Part shown: piece by piece, positions 9,500 through 18,546 of the stretch
How positions within the stretch are numbered: position 1 is the first letter of the stretch
Layout: every line of letters begins with the position of its first letter
Assembly (NCBI RefSeq): GCF_004342425.1
Contig: NZ_SLWQ01000003.1
Span: 124,001 to 188,000, forward strand
Origin: Dokdonella fugitiva
Lineage (GTDB): Bacteria; Pseudomonadota; Gammaproteobacteria; Xanthomonadales; Rhodanobacteraceae
Reading direction: 5' to 3'
Length of the DNA stretch: 64,000 nt
Program-made: the position numbers and the translations under genes
The notes under the pieces: generated by a model
Told to the model about the DNA's origin: nothing
What the model saw: only the letters and a program-made list of their open reading frames with translations
Databases searched by the model: none

Positions 9500-10267
9500 G
9501 TGTCCGTTCCCGTGTCCCTGCCCGCTCCCGCCGTTACGCCCGAGACGCCGGCTCGCCGCTCGCGCCTGCTGCTCGCCGGCGTCGCCGTGTACTTCCTGCT
9601 CGCGCTCGCGGCGTGGTCGAGCGGTCGCGGCGGTCTCGCCGCGCTCGCGGTGTTCGTGCTCGCGGGCGCACTCCTGTCGCCGGCGTTGCGCCGGCGCAGC
9701 CTCGCCGCCTGGGGCGCCTGGGGCGCGCTCGCATTGCTGCTCGGCCTGCTCGCCGCGCGTGGTGAAGGCCTGCTCGCGCTCGACGCGTTGCCGATCCTCG
9801 TCAATGCGGCGCTGTGCGCGCTGTTCGCGAGCACCCTGCGCCACGGGCGCGAGCCGTTGATCGCGCGCTTCATCGCGATCCTGGAAAGCCCCGAGCGGCT
9901 CGCGCTGCCGCGCGTCGCCGCGTATGCGCGCCGGCTCACATGGGCGTGGGCGCTGCTGCTCGGCGCACAGGCCTGCGTGCTCGGCGCGATCCTCGGCCTC
10001 GTGCCCGGCGGCGTGTTCGCCGCGTTGGGCGCCACCCCGCCGGCCGCGTTCGCCGCGCCGGGCTGGCGCTGGTACCTGCACGTCGGCGGTTACGCGCTCG
10101 TGCCGCTCGTGCTCGTGCTCGAATACGCGTATCGCCGCGTGCACCTGCGCGGCGTGCCGCACGCACCGCTGCCGCTGTTCATCGCGCGCGTCGTGCGGCG
10201 CTGGCCGGTGCTGCTGCAGGGCATCGCCGCGGATGCGGACGATCCGCGCGCGCGGGGTGCGCGATGA
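9500..10267 (+). CDS. COG4648-type polytopic membrane protein of the pigment operon
   Basis: A 255-residue inner-membrane protein with about six hydrophobic segments (for example LLLAGVAVYFLLALAAW, LAALAVFVLAGALLSPAL, WAWALLLGAQACVLGAILGL, YALVPLVLVLEYAYR). It resembles the ketosynthase-associated membrane proteins found in aryl-polyene clusters; the biochemical role is unknown. The start is taken at GTG 9500, with GTG 9512 possible. The open frame extends far upstream, but that part is antisense to the halogenase gene. It begins a tight operon: its stop overlaps the next start (ATGA at 10264). A TACAGT element at 9463-9468 could be a -10 box for the operon. Confidence 0.75.
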   Translation: MSVPVSLPAPAVTPETPARRSRLLLAGVAVYFLLALAAWSSGRGGLAALAVFVLAGALLSPALRRRSLAAWGAWGALALLLGLLAARGEGLLALDALPILVNAALCALFASTLRHGREPLIARFIAILESPERLALPRVAAYARRLTWAWALLLGAQACVLGAILGLVPGGVFAALGATPPAAFAAPGWRWYLHVGGYALVPLVLVLEYAYRRVHLRGVPHAPLPLFIARVVRRWPVLLQGIAADADDPRARGAR

Positions 10268-10542
10268 CGATCGCAGTGCGCATCGAAGCCGACCATCCGA
10301 GCCTGCCGGGCCACTTTCCCGGTGACCCGGTCGTGCCGGGCGTCGTGCTGCTCGACCGCATCGCCGCCGCGATCGAACGCGATGGCGGCACGCTGCGGCG
10401 CATCCATTCGGTCAAGTTCGTCGCGCCGCTGCGCCCGGGCGAGGATGCCGTGCTCACGCTCGCGCGCGACGGTGCGCGCGTGCGCTTCCGCATCGAGCGC
10501 GACGGCGTCGCGATCCTCGGCGGCGAGGGTGAACTCGCATGA
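10264..10542 (+). CDS. FabA/FabZ-like hot-dog dehydratase
   Basis: A small 92-residue single hot-dog domain. HPSLPGHFPGDPVVPGVVLLDRI near residues 11-33 is the FabZ/FabA-type active-site segment with its histidine, followed by SVKFVAPLRPGE. It probably dehydrates 3-hydroxyacyl-ACP intermediates during polyene elongation, as the small dehydratases of aryl-polyene clusters do. The start ATG 10264 overlaps the upstream stop by four bases and its own stop overlaps the next start (10539), so translation is likely coupled. It is shorter than housekeeping FabZ (about 150 residues). Confidence 0.85.
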   Translation: MTIAVRIEADHPSLPGHFPGDPVVPGVVLLDRIAAAIERDGGTLRRIHSVKFVAPLRPGEDAVLTLARDGARVRFRIERDGVAILGGEGELA

Positions 10543-11516
10543 GCGAGCACTGGAGCGCGCGTCCCGAAGGCGGCGGCCGGTTCGCGATCTGGCTGATCCG
10601 CACGATCGGCCTCAAGTGCGGGCGCGGCGTCGCGCGCCTGTGCCTGCTGCCGATCACGCTGTACTTCTATTTCCGCCGCCCGTACGAGCGGCGCGTGTCG
10701 TATGCGTTCCTCGAACGCGCGACCGGCCGCCGCGCGAGCGCGTGGCAGGTCATGCGGCACATCCACCGCTTCGCCGGCACGATCCTCGACCGCGTGTTCC
10801 TGCTCGCCGAGCGCTACGCGCGCTTCGACGTGCGCATGCATGGCCTGGAAGAACTCACCTCGCGCATGCATCCGGATCGCGGCATCCTGCTGCTCGGCGC
10901 GCACGTCGGCAGCTTCGAGGTGCTGCGCGTCGCCGCGGACGCCCGCCCCGGCATCAAGGTGCGCGTCGTGCTCGACACGCAGAAGACGCCCGCGTTGACC
11001 GAATTGCTGCACGCGCTCAACCCGGAAATCGGCCGCAACGTCATCGACGCCTCGCGACCGGGCACGGAGATCGTGCTCGCGCTGTCCGAGTCGCTCGCCG
11101 AAGGCGCGCTCGCGACCCTGCTCGCCGACCGCGCGCGCGAGCACGAGGCGACGATCGACGCCGAGTTCTTCGGTGCGCCGGCGCGGTTCCCGACCGCGCC
11201 GTTCCTGCTCGGCGCGATCCTGAAAGTGCCGATCGTGCTCTGCCTCGGCATGTACCGCGGCGGCAACCGCTACGATCTCTACTTCGAGCCCCTCGCGGAC
11301 GAGCTCGCGCTGCCGCGGCGCGAGCGCGAGGCGGCGCTGCGCGAGGTCGTGCAGCGCTACGCTTCACGGCTCGAACACCACGTGCGGCAGGATCCCTACA
11401 ACTGGTTCAACTGGCATGACTTCTGGAATCCCGAAGGCCGCGGCGTCGAGGCGGCTGGTGCCCACGCTGCTCGCGGCATGGGTCGCGACGACGTCGTCGT
11501 TCGCGGCGCCGGCTGA
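10539..11516 (+). CDS. LpxL/HtrB-like acyltransferase
   Basis: A 325-residue member of the lipid A late-acyltransferase family. The N-terminal membrane segment is VARLCLLPITLYFYF. The catalytic H-x4-E motif is H122-E127 in GAHVGSFEV, followed by LLADRAREHE and GAPARFPTAPFLLG. In aryl-polyene clusters such an enzyme is thought to transfer the polyene or an acyl chain to its lipid carrier. The normal family end is near QDPYNWFNWHDFW (about residue 292). The remaining 33 or so residues are an atypical tail that overlaps the start of the next gene by 101 bases. The start overlaps the dehydratase stop. Confidence 0.85.
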   Translation: MSEHWSARPEGGGRFAIWLIRTIGLKCGRGVARLCLLPITLYFYFRRPYERRVSYAFLERATGRRASAWQVMRHIHRFAGTILDRVFLLAERYARFDVRMHGLEELTSRMHPDRGILLLGAHVGSFEVLRVAADARPGIKVRVVLDTQKTPALTELLHALNPEIGRNVIDASRPGTEIVLALSESLAEGALATLLADRAREHEATIDAEFFGAPARFPTAPFLLGAILKVPIVLCLGMYRGGNRYDLYFEPLADELALPRREREAALREVVQRYASRLEHHVRQDPYNWFNWHDFWNPEGRGVEAAGAHAARGMGRDDVVVRGAG

Positions 11517-12096
11517 CAAGAGCCCCGATGCGGCAGCGCTCGTCGCGGCCCTGCGCCGCGACGTGCCCGCGCGCACGCCGTACACCGAAGTGCGCTTCTC
11601 CGGCCTGCTCGAGCGACCGCTGATCCTGCGCGGGGAACTCGAATACCTCGGCCCCGGGCGCCTCGGCAAGCGCGTCGACACGCCGTACCGAGAGCAGACG
11701 CGCGTGCAGGACGGAGAAGCGAGCGTGCAGCGCGGCGATCGCCCGCCGCGCACGTTCTCGCTCGGCCAGGCGCCCGAGCTCGAAGGCTTCCTGCGCGGCT
11801 TCGCCGCGCTTCTCGGCGGCGATGCGGCGACGCTCGCGGCCGACTTCACGCTGTCGGCGAGTGGCGACGCGCACGCGTGGCAGCTCGTGCTGAAGCCGCG
11901 CGACGCGCGCCTCGCGCGCCGCGTCGGTGAAATCCGCGTCGACGGCAGCGGCGATACGCCACTCTGCTTCGTCACGCGCGAGGGCGATGGCGACGTCGCG
12001 GTGCTGCTGGTCGACCGCCTCGCCTCGGCGAAGCTGCCCGCGCGGCCGTCGCAGCCGCAGCTCGAAGCGATCTGCCGTTCCGGCGCCGCGCCGTGA
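11416..12096 (+). CDS. LolA-related periplasmic carrier protein
   Basis: A 226-residue exported protein with signal peptide RRLVPTLLAAWVATTSSFAA. The body has the LolA-like pattern of a half-barrel: FSGLLERPLILRGELEYLGPGRL followed by alternating strands. LolA-like proteins are regular members of aryl-polyene operons, together with MMPL exporters, and are believed to ferry the lipid-linked pigment across the periplasm. The only reasonable starts (ATG 11416 or GTG 11458) lie inside the acyltransferase gene, because the signal peptide is encoded there. It is followed 25 bases later by the MMPL gene. Confidence 0.75.
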   Translation: MTSGIPKAAASRRLVPTLLAAWVATTSSFAAPADKSPDAAALVAALRRDVPARTPYTEVRFSGLLERPLILRGELEYLGPGRLGKRVDTPYREQTRVQDGEASVQRGDRPPRTFSLGQAPELEGFLRGFAALLGGDAATLAADFTLSASGDAHAWQLVLKPRDARLARRVGEIRVDGSGDTPLCFVTREGDGDVAVLLVDRLASAKLPARPSQPQLEAICRSGAAP

Positions 12097-12121
12097 CGCG
12101 GACCGCGCGGGCCACCTGCTG

Positions 12122-14428
12122 ATGCGCTCGCGCGTCGCGCTGCTCGCCGTCTGGCTGCTCGCGCTCGCGGCGCTCGCCGCGTTCGCGTGGCACACGCTGC
12201 GCATCGGCACCGACCTGCGCAGCTTCATGCCGCCGCCGCAGACGCCGGACCAGAAGCTGCTCATGGAGCAGATCGGCGAAGGCCCCGGTTCGCGCCTGCT
12301 GCTGCTGTCGATCGATGGCGCACCCGAGGCGCGGCTCGCCGAACTCAGCCGTGGCCTCGCCGCGGCGCTGCGCGCGGACGCCCGTTTCGAGCAGGCGATC
12401 AACGGCGCCTTCGACCCGTCCGCGCTCGATGAAAAGCTGTTGCCGTACCGCTGGCTGCTGTCGCCGACGCTCGATACGCACGCGCTCGATGCGGAGTACC
12501 TCGCCGACCAGCTCGGCCAGCGCGTCGAGGACCTCGCTTCGCCAGCGGCTACGTTGCTCAAACCCTTGCTGCCGCGTGACCCGACGCTCGAAGTGCTCGC
12601 GCTCGCGCAGCGCTGGTCGCCGCCGAAGGCGCCGATCGTGCGCGACGGCGTCTGGTTCTCGTCCGACGGTGCCGCGCTGCTGCTCGCGCAGACGCGCGGC
12701 GCCGGCTTCGACCCGGCGGTGCAGGGCGCGGCGATCGATGCGCTGCAGGCGGCGTTCCGCGCATTGCCCGATGTGGGCGCGGCGAAGCTCACGATCAGCG
12801 GCCCGGGCTGGTTCACCGTGCTCATCAACGAGCGCACGCGTGGCGAGGCCGATCGCATCGGCTTGGTCAGCACGCTCGGCTTCGTGCTGCTGCTCGTGCT
12901 CGCCTATCGCAGCCTGCCGGCGCTGCTGCTCGCCGGCTTGCCCGTGCTCAGCGGCGGCCTTGCGGGCATCGCCGCGCTCGCGCTGCTGTCCGGCAGCGCA
13001 CACGGCATCACGCTCGCGTTCGGCTTCACCCTGCTCGGGGTCGCGCAGGAATACCCGATCCGCGTGCTCAGCCATCGCCGCGCGGGCGAGGATGCGCTGG
13101 CGAGCGTGCGCGCGCTGTGGCCGCTGCTCGCGACTGCGATCGTCTCCGCGGCGATCGCCTACCTCGCATTCCTCGCCTCCGGCGTGACCGGCCTGCAGCA
13201 GCTCGCGGTATTCACGATCGCCGGCCTGCTCGCGGCCGGTTTCAGCACGCGCTACCTGTTGCCGCGCGTGCTGCCGTCGCGTTTCCACGACGTCGCCACG
13301 CATGCCTGGCTCGCAGGCGCGGTGCGCGCGCTCGACGCGCTGCCGCGGCCGCGCTGGCTGCCGTGGCTGCTCGCCGCACTCGGCCTCGTCGTGCTCTGGC
13401 GCGCGCCCGGGCCGACATGGGAGAACGATCTCGCCGCGCTGACGCCGGTGCCGCAGGACCTGCTGCTGCGCGATGCGAAGCTGCGCGGCGAACTCGGTGC
13501 GCCGGACGTGCGTTACCTGCTCGTGCTGCATGCGGCCGACGCCGATGGCGTGCTCGCATTGTCCGAATCGATCGAGCCTCGCCTCGACGCGCTCGTGCAG
13601 GCGCACGTGCTCGACGCGGCCGAATTGCCGAGCCGCTACCTGCCGAGCCTCGCGACGCAGCGCGCGCGGCAGGCGAAGCTGCCCGATCGCGCGGCGCTCG
13701 AGCAGGCGCTCGCGGCGGCGGGCGCGGAGCTGCCGTTCCGCGCCGGCCTGTTCGCGCCGTTCGTCGACGACGTCGAGGCCGCGCGCACGCTCGAACCGCT
13801 GACGCCGGCCACGTTCGCCTCGTCGCCGCTCGGCGCGCGCCTCGCCGCGATGCTGGTCGCGCGCGAGGATGGCTGGCTCGGCCTCGCGACGCTGTCGGGC
13901 GTGCACGACGCGGCCGCGCTCGATGCGTTCGCCGCGTCGACGCACGGCGCGGTGCGCCTGCTCGACCTCAAGGCCGCATCGGAGTCGCTCGTCGTCGCCT
14001 ACCGCGAACGCATCCTGCGCGCGCTCGGCCTCGCGCTCGGCCTGCTCGCGCTGACCGTGGTGGTCGCGTTGCGCAGCATACGGCGCGCCTGGCACGTGCT
14101 CGCGCCGATGACGCTCGCGACCGTGCTCGTGGTCGTGGTCGAGCGCGCGAGCGGGCTCTCGCTGTCGCTGTTCCACCTCGTCGCGGTCACGCTCGCGGCC
14201 GGCCTCGGCCTGCACTACGCGCTGTTCTTCGAACGTCCGGTGGCCGATCCCGCCGAGGCGCGCCGCACCCTGCACGCGACGCTCGTCTGCGTCGCGTCCG
14301 CGTTGCTCGTGTTCGGGCTGCAGGCGCTGTCGTCACTGCCGGTGCTGCGCGCGATCGGCCTCACCGTCGCGCTCGGCGTCGGCTTCCACTTCTGCCTGTC
14401 GATCCTGATGGCGCGCGCGCGCCGCTGA
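12122..14428 (+). CDS. MMPL/RND-family exporter
   Basis: A 768-residue inner-membrane transporter. One N-terminal membrane helix is followed by a large periplasmic loop (about residues 25-255), a five-helix bundle, a second loop after WENDLAALTPVPQDLLLRDA, and a C-terminal bundle. This is the duplicated 6+6 layout of MMPL exporters. FGFTLLGVAQEYPIRVLSHRR matches the conserved region after the fourth helix. In aryl-polyene loci the MMPL protein is the probable pigment-lipid exporter and works with the LolA-like protein encoded just before it. It is the last gene of the operon: the next gene ends on the opposite strand two bases downstream. Confidence 0.9.
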   Translation: MRSRVALLAVWLLALAALAAFAWHTLRIGTDLRSFMPPPQTPDQKLLMEQIGEGPGSRLLLLSIDGAPEARLAELSRGLAAALRADARFEQAINGAFDPSALDEKLLPYRWLLSPTLDTHALDAEYLADQLGQRVEDLASPAATLLKPLLPRDPTLEVLALAQRWSPPKAPIVRDGVWFSSDGAALLLAQTRGAGFDPAVQGAAIDALQAAFRALPDVGAAKLTISGPGWFTVLINERTRGEADRIGLVSTLGFVLLLVLAYRSLPALLLAGLPVLSGGLAGIAALALLSGSAHGITLAFGFTLLGVAQEYPIRVLSHRRAGEDALASVRALWPLLATAIVSAAIAYLAFLASGVTGLQQLAVFTIAGLLAAGFSTRYLLPRVLPSRFHDVATHAWLAGAVRALDALPRPRWLPWLLAALGLVVLWRAPGPTWENDLAALTPVPQDLLLRDAKLRGELGAPDVRYLLVLHAADADGVLALSESIEPRLDALVQAHVLDAAELPSRYLPSLATQRARQAKLPDRAALEQALAAAGAELPFRAGLFAPFVDDVEAARTLEPLTPATFASSPLGARLAAMLVAREDGWLGLATLSGVHDAAALDAFAASTHGAVRLLDLKAASESLVVAYRERILRALGLALGLLALTVVVALRSIRRAWHVLAPMTLATVLVVVVERASGLSLSLFHLVAVTLAAGLGLHYALFFERPVADPAEARRTLHATLVCVASALLVFGLQALSSLPVLRAIGLTVALGVGFHFCLSILMARARR

Positions 14429-14429
14429 C

Positions 14430-15557
14430 TCAGCCGTCGAAGCCGTCGGCGAAGATCGCGTCGCCGCCGATCGGCACGAGCCTGAAACTCAGCACCTCGT
14501 CGTCCGCGGTGACGCCCATGCCGACGATGACGCCGCTGGCGTTGATCGCGCGCGCGATCTGGAAGCGCGCGAACGGGCCGTGGGCGTCGACGACGTCGTA
14601 GAGGTCGTACACGGTGCCGTCGCGCTGCACCCAGGCCTTGAGGCCCGGCACGCAGCCGCTCGCGCTGCCGATGCCGGCGCTGCCGACGATGACGCCGGAC
14701 GCGTTGATCGCGGCGGCGCAGCCATTGTCCTGGTCGAGCGTCGCACCGGGGATCTCGCTGAAGCTGCCATCGGCGGCGAACACGACCGGCACGAGTTCGG
14801 GCGCCTCGACCGCGAGGCCGAGTCCGACCGCGACGCCGGCGTCGTTGATCGCCGTGGCGATGCTCGGGAATTCCTCGGTCATGCCGCTCATCGCGGACAC
14901 GCTCGCGAGGCCGACCTCGCCCGTGATCGCATGCACGTTCGACGAATGCTGGTTCCAGTGGCCGACGAGCGTGCCGCCTGCGTTCACCGCGGTCCAGCGC
15001 GCCTGCTGGAATTCGACGTTCTCGTCCTGCACGCCGTAGTCGACGAGGCCGCCCGCCGGGGTCCAGACGAACGCGCGCTCCTGCGCCGGCTGGCCGAAGC
15101 CGCCGACGACCTCGCCGCCGTCGCCGATGTCGATCGCCTCGACGAACGCGCCCGGGCCGGCAGTGATGACGGTCGGCTGCGGCGACGCGGCGGGGTCCCA
15201 GAGCAGGCCGGCCTGCGGATTCTCGTAGTCGTTGAAGGTGCCGATAACCTGGCCCGCGTTGTTGATCGCGGCGGCGGCGCCGTCGCCGGGGCCCGGCAGC
15301 GCGAGGTCGTGCAGGGTGCCGTCGGCGTCCCACAGCGCGGCGCGCGCATTGAAGTCGGCATCGAGGTAGCGGCCGACCACCTGGCCGGCGTCGTTGATGT
15401 CGCGCGCGATGACCGCGCTGCCGCCGGGCGCGTCGAGCGTCACGAGGTGGTACAGCGGAGCCGGCGTGCCGGCGAGCGCAGGCATGCTCGCCGCGAGGGC
15501 GAGCACCGCAGGCGCGGAACGGAGACGCGAAACGGGACGGAGTGGACGCAGCATCAT
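14430..15557 (-). CDS. Secreted HAF-repeat protein with terminal FADGFD tag
   Basis: A 375-residue exported protein. The signal peptide runs from MMLRPLRPVSRL to about PALAG. The body repeats the HAF-type core A-x-x-I-N-D/N-A-G-x-V-V-G at least five times (ARDINDAGQVVGRY, AAINNAGQVIGTF, ATAINDAGVAVGLG, AAINASGVIVGSA, ARAINASGVIVGMG), a beta-propeller-like extracellular repeat of unknown function. It ends GGDAIFADGFDG, the tag shared by several secreted proteins in this window. Its stop lies two bases from the MMPL stop. It has no evident link to pigment synthesis and sits between two groups of pigment genes. Confidence 0.85.
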   Translation of the reverse strand: MMLRPLRPVSRLRSAPAVLALAASMPALAGTPAPLYHLVTLDAPGGSAVIARDINDAGQVVGRYLDADFNARAALWDADGTLHDLALPGPGDGAAAAINNAGQVIGTFNDYENPQAGLLWDPAASPQPTVITAGPGAFVEAIDIGDGGEVVGGFGQPAQERAFVWTPAGGLVDYGVQDENVEFQQARWTAVNAGGTLVGHWNQHSSNVHAITGEVGLASVSAMSGMTEEFPSIATAINDAGVAVGLGLAVEAPELVPVVFAADGSFSEIPGATLDQDNGCAAAINASGVIVGSAGIGSASGCVPGLKAWVQRDGTVYDLYDVVDAHGPFARFQIARAINASGVIVGMGVTADDEVLSFRLVPIGGDAIFADGFDG

Positions 15558-15669
15558 CGGGACCTCGGAAACGGGAGACGGCAGGTGGTGCCGTCCCGAC
15601 CATCCACGAACGCGGCGCCGGCGGCATGTAAAAACCATGTATCGGTCGTGTAACGCGCGTGATGCGGCC

Positions 15670-18006
15670 TCAGCGCAGGGCCGTCTCGAGCGCGGCGACG
15701 CTGCGTTCGCCGGCGAGCGCGCGAGCCCGCGCGAGCGCGCCGTCCGCGGCGGCCGGCCGGCCGAGCGCGTGGTAGACGAGCGCGGCGCTCCATGCCGCGC
15801 GCAGGTCGCGATCGGCCCAGGCCGCGATGCGCCCGTGCACCGATGCGGCCTCGTCCGCGCGGCCGGCGGCGACCAGCGCGCGCACGTACGGCGCGCCGAC
15901 GCGCACGAGTTCCTCCGGCACCGCGCGTGCGGTCGCCCGCGCCATCGCATCGGCATAGCGCCGCAGTGCGAGTTCCGGCCGCCGCTCGGCCTCGGCCTGT
16001 TCCGCCCCGGCGAGCGCGAGCAGTACCTCGGCGCCCGGGTCGGCGGCGACGCCGTCGCCGGGCGAGAGCACGCGCGCGCGCAGCCGTTCGAGTTCCGCCG
16101 CGGCGTCGGCGACCGCGCCGGCGCGCTGCAGCGCGCGGATGCGCACGCACCACGCCTGCACGTACTGCTCGTGGTTGAACGCGTCGAGCACGGGCGTGAG
16201 CGCGCCGGCGGCGTACTCGGCCGCGCGCGCCGGCTCGCCGCGCGCGAGCGCGATCTCGCCGGACAGCGATTCGGCCAGCGCGCGCGCGATCGCGTCGGCA
16301 CCCGGATCGCTCGCGTCGCGCAGGCGCGCGAGCAGGACGTCCGCCTCGTCGAGGCGCCCGCTGCCGGCGAGTGCCGCCGCGCGCGCGAAGGTGAACTGCC
16401 AGCGCCGGCGTGGATTGCCGTCCTCGTTGCCGGCCGCGACGAACGCCGCGCTCGTCGCCAGCGCGCCGTCGTGGTCGAGCAACGCGAGCTGCGCCTCGAC
16501 CAGGGTCACCTCGGTCGCCGCGAGCGCGTCCACGGCGGCGAGCGCGCGCAGGCGCGTGCGCACGCGCTCGAGCAGCGGCAGTGCCGTCGCGGGCTGGCCG
16601 CGCTGCATCGCGTTGATCGCGAGGTTGAGGTCGATCGCGGCGACGCCGAGCGGATCGTTGCCGGCCTCGAACAGGGTGCGCGCGCGGCCGAAATCCGCCG
16701 CTGCCTCCTCCAGCCGCGCACGCTGGCTCGCCACGCCGCCACGGCCGAGGTAGGCATGCGCGAGCACGTCGGGCGCGTGCGCGTCGCGCGCGATGCGGAT
16801 CGCGTCGGCATAGGTGCGCTCGGCGTCGTCGAGGCGCGCGAGGCGGAACTGCGCCGAGGCGAGCGTGTTCGCGACACGCGCGCGCAGGCCGGCGTCCGCC
16901 TGCGCCGGAAGCTGCGCCAACAGCGCCGCGGCCTGCTGCACGCTTTCGTCATAGGCGCCGGAATAGAACGCGAGCTTGGCGCGGATCAATGCGATCTCGG
17001 GGCTCGCCTGCAGGCCTGCCGGTGCCTGCTCGACGAGTCGGCGCGCGACGTCGAACTGGTTGGCGAGCAGGGCGGCGTTGGCGCGCTGGCGCAAGCTCGC
17101 CACGGCGAGCGCATCGTCGCCGCGGTCATCGGGCGGCGGGGCATGGCCGAGTTTGATCAGCAGCTCGGCGGCGGCGTCGCGCGCCGCGCGCAGCGGGTCG
17201 GCCGCGCGTGCGTCGATCGCGAGCTCGCGCGCCTCGCCGCGCGCCTCGAGGCGCAGGTGCCATTGCCCGTGCTCGCGTGCGATGCGCGGCGAGATGCGCC
17301 AGGCTGCGGGCAGGTCGACGCCGCCGTCGCCGCGCGCCTGCACCTGCGCGACCACGGTTTCGCTCGGCGTCGTCGCGAGCCCGCCCCGCCGCAGTTGCGT
17401 CGCGACGAGGTCCATGAGGCCGAGGCGCAGCCATGCCCATTCGGCATCGGCATCGACCTGCACGGGCAGGACCAGCGCGCTGTCGGCGGTGGCCGGCAAC
17501 GCCGGCGAAGGCGCCGCGGCCTGCTCGCGCGTGCGCCAGACGATCGCGGCGAGGGCGACGGCGAGCACGACGCCGACCACCACTGCGACGACCCCCTGCG
17601 ACGCACGCGCGGGCACGGGCGCGGCAGGCGGCGCGACGGCCAGCGCCGGTGGTGGCGCCGGCGCGGGAGCTGCTGGGGCCGCCGCTTCCTCGACCGTGCC
17701 GGGCATGACCCAGCGATAGCCGAGCCGCGGCACGGTGCGGATCACGCGCTGCGCGTTGCCGTCGTCGCCGAGCCGGCGGCGCAGGCGCACGATCGCATGG
17801 CTGAGTGAAACCTCGCTGACGTCGACCCGGCCCCAGACCGCGGCGGCGAGCTCGTCACGGCCGACCGGCCGGTCGCGGTGCCGGACCAGGTGGATGAGGC
17901 AGTCGATCGTGCTGAGCGGAAGGTCGACGCGTTCGCCGTTCTCGAACAGCTCGCGTGCCTGCGGATCGAGCCGGAAAGCGCCGAAGCGAATCAACGGTGT
18001 TGCCAT
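15670..18006 (-). CDS. CadC-like membrane-anchored regulator with TPR sensor domain
   Basis: A 778-residue protein. Residues 1-101 form an OmpR/PhoB-type winged helix (ending in the typical IRTVPRLGYRWVMPG), followed by an Ala/Pro-rich linker and one transmembrane helix (about 138-157, VVAVVVGVVLAVALAAIVW). A long periplasmic region of tetratricopeptide-like repeats follows (LAHAYLGRGGVASQRARLEE, LPLLERVRTRLRALAAVDA). The layout is that of CadC-type one-component regulators, which bind DNA from the membrane. It is divergent from the ApeP-like gene 68 bases away, so regulation of that gene is plausible but not shown. The signal sensed is unknown. Confidence 0.85.
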   Translation of the reverse strand: MATPLIRFGAFRLDPQARELFENGERVDLPLSTIDCLIHLVRHRDRPVGRDELAAAVWGRVDVSEVSLSHAIVRLRRRLGDDGNAQRVIRTVPRLGYRWVMPGTVEEAAAPAAPAPAPPPALAVAPPAAPVPARASQGVVAVVVGVVLAVALAAIVWRTREQAAAPSPALPATADSALVLPVQVDADAEWAWLRLGLMDLVATQLRRGGLATTPSETVVAQVQARGDGGVDLPAAWRISPRIAREHGQWHLRLEARGEARELAIDARAADPLRAARDAAAELLIKLGHAPPPDDRGDDALAVASLRQRANAALLANQFDVARRLVEQAPAGLQASPEIALIRAKLAFYSGAYDESVQQAAALLAQLPAQADAGLRARVANTLASAQFRLARLDDAERTYADAIRIARDAHAPDVLAHAYLGRGGVASQRARLEEAAADFGRARTLFEAGNDPLGVAAIDLNLAINAMQRGQPATALPLLERVRTRLRALAAVDALAATEVTLVEAQLALLDHDGALATSAAFVAAGNEDGNPRRRWQFTFARAAALAGSGRLDEADVLLARLRDASDPGADAIARALAESLSGEIALARGEPARAAEYAAGALTPVLDAFNHEQYVQAWCVRIRALQRAGAVADAAAELERLRARVLSPGDGVAADPGAEVLLALAGAEQAEAERRPELALRRYADAMARATARAVPEELVRVGAPYVRALVAAGRADEAASVHGRIAAWADRDLRAAWSAALVYHALGRPAAADGALARARALAGERSVAALETALR

Positions 18007-18074
18007 CGCACTAGGTTAGCGCGGATCGCGGCGGTGCCGGGCAGGCATAATCGCGACCCCGATCGAGGCAGGCC

Positions 18075-18527
18075 ATGCAGGTTTCCGACCCTTCCGCGTC
18101 CGGCTGGCGCCGGCTCATCCCGCACGCGGGCACGATGTGCCTGCTCGAGGAGATCGTCGCCTGGGATGCGGCCTCGATCCACATGCGCACGTCGACGCAT
18201 CGCGGTGCCGGCCATCCGCTGCGCAGCGATGGTCGCCTGCGTGCGCTGCACCTGTGCGAGTACGGCGCCCAGGCGATGGCCGTGCACGGCGGCCTGGTCG
18301 CGAGCGCGCGGGGTGCGGCGGCTGCGCCGGGTTATCTCGTGTCGTTGCGCGGGGTCGATCTTTCGGTCGAGCGCATCGACGATCTCGCCGGTGTGCTCGA
18401 CGTGCGGGCCGAGTGCCTGCTCGGTGACGGCGGCAGCTGGCAGTATGCGTTCCGCGTCGAGCACGACGGCGTCGTGCTCGCGCAGGGTCGTGCTGCGGTG
18501 ATCGCGAAACCGCCGGCGCGCGGGTGA
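18075..18527 (+). CDS. ApeP-like 3-hydroxyacyl-ACP dehydratase
   Basis: A 150-residue hot-dog-fold protein similar to the ApeP-type dehydratases of aryl-polyene clusters. Key stretches are LIPHAGTMCLLEEIVAWD (substrate-tunnel His region), HPLRSDGRLRALHLCEYGAQAMAVHGGL and GYLVSLRGVDL. It would remove water from 3-hydroxyacyl-ACP during polyene assembly, beside the smaller dehydratase at 10264. The start is ATG 18075. It is separated from the main pigment operon by the HAF-repeat gene and the CadC-like regulator and is convergent with the cupredoxin gene. Confidence 0.82.
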   Translation: MQVSDPSASGWRRLIPHAGTMCLLEEIVAWDAASIHMRTSTHRGAGHPLRSDGRLRALHLCEYGAQAMAVHGGLVASARGAAAAPGYLVSLRGVDLSVERIDDLAGVLDVRAECLLGDGGSWQYAFRVEHDGVVLAQGRAAVIAKPPARG

Positions 18528-18546
18528 GCGCGCGCCGGCGTGGCCG

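Noticed and set aside
11972..14275. 767-residue open frame on the minus strand
   Set aside because: It is the mirror of the MMPL exporter gene, Arg/Glu-rich and without any recognisable domain.
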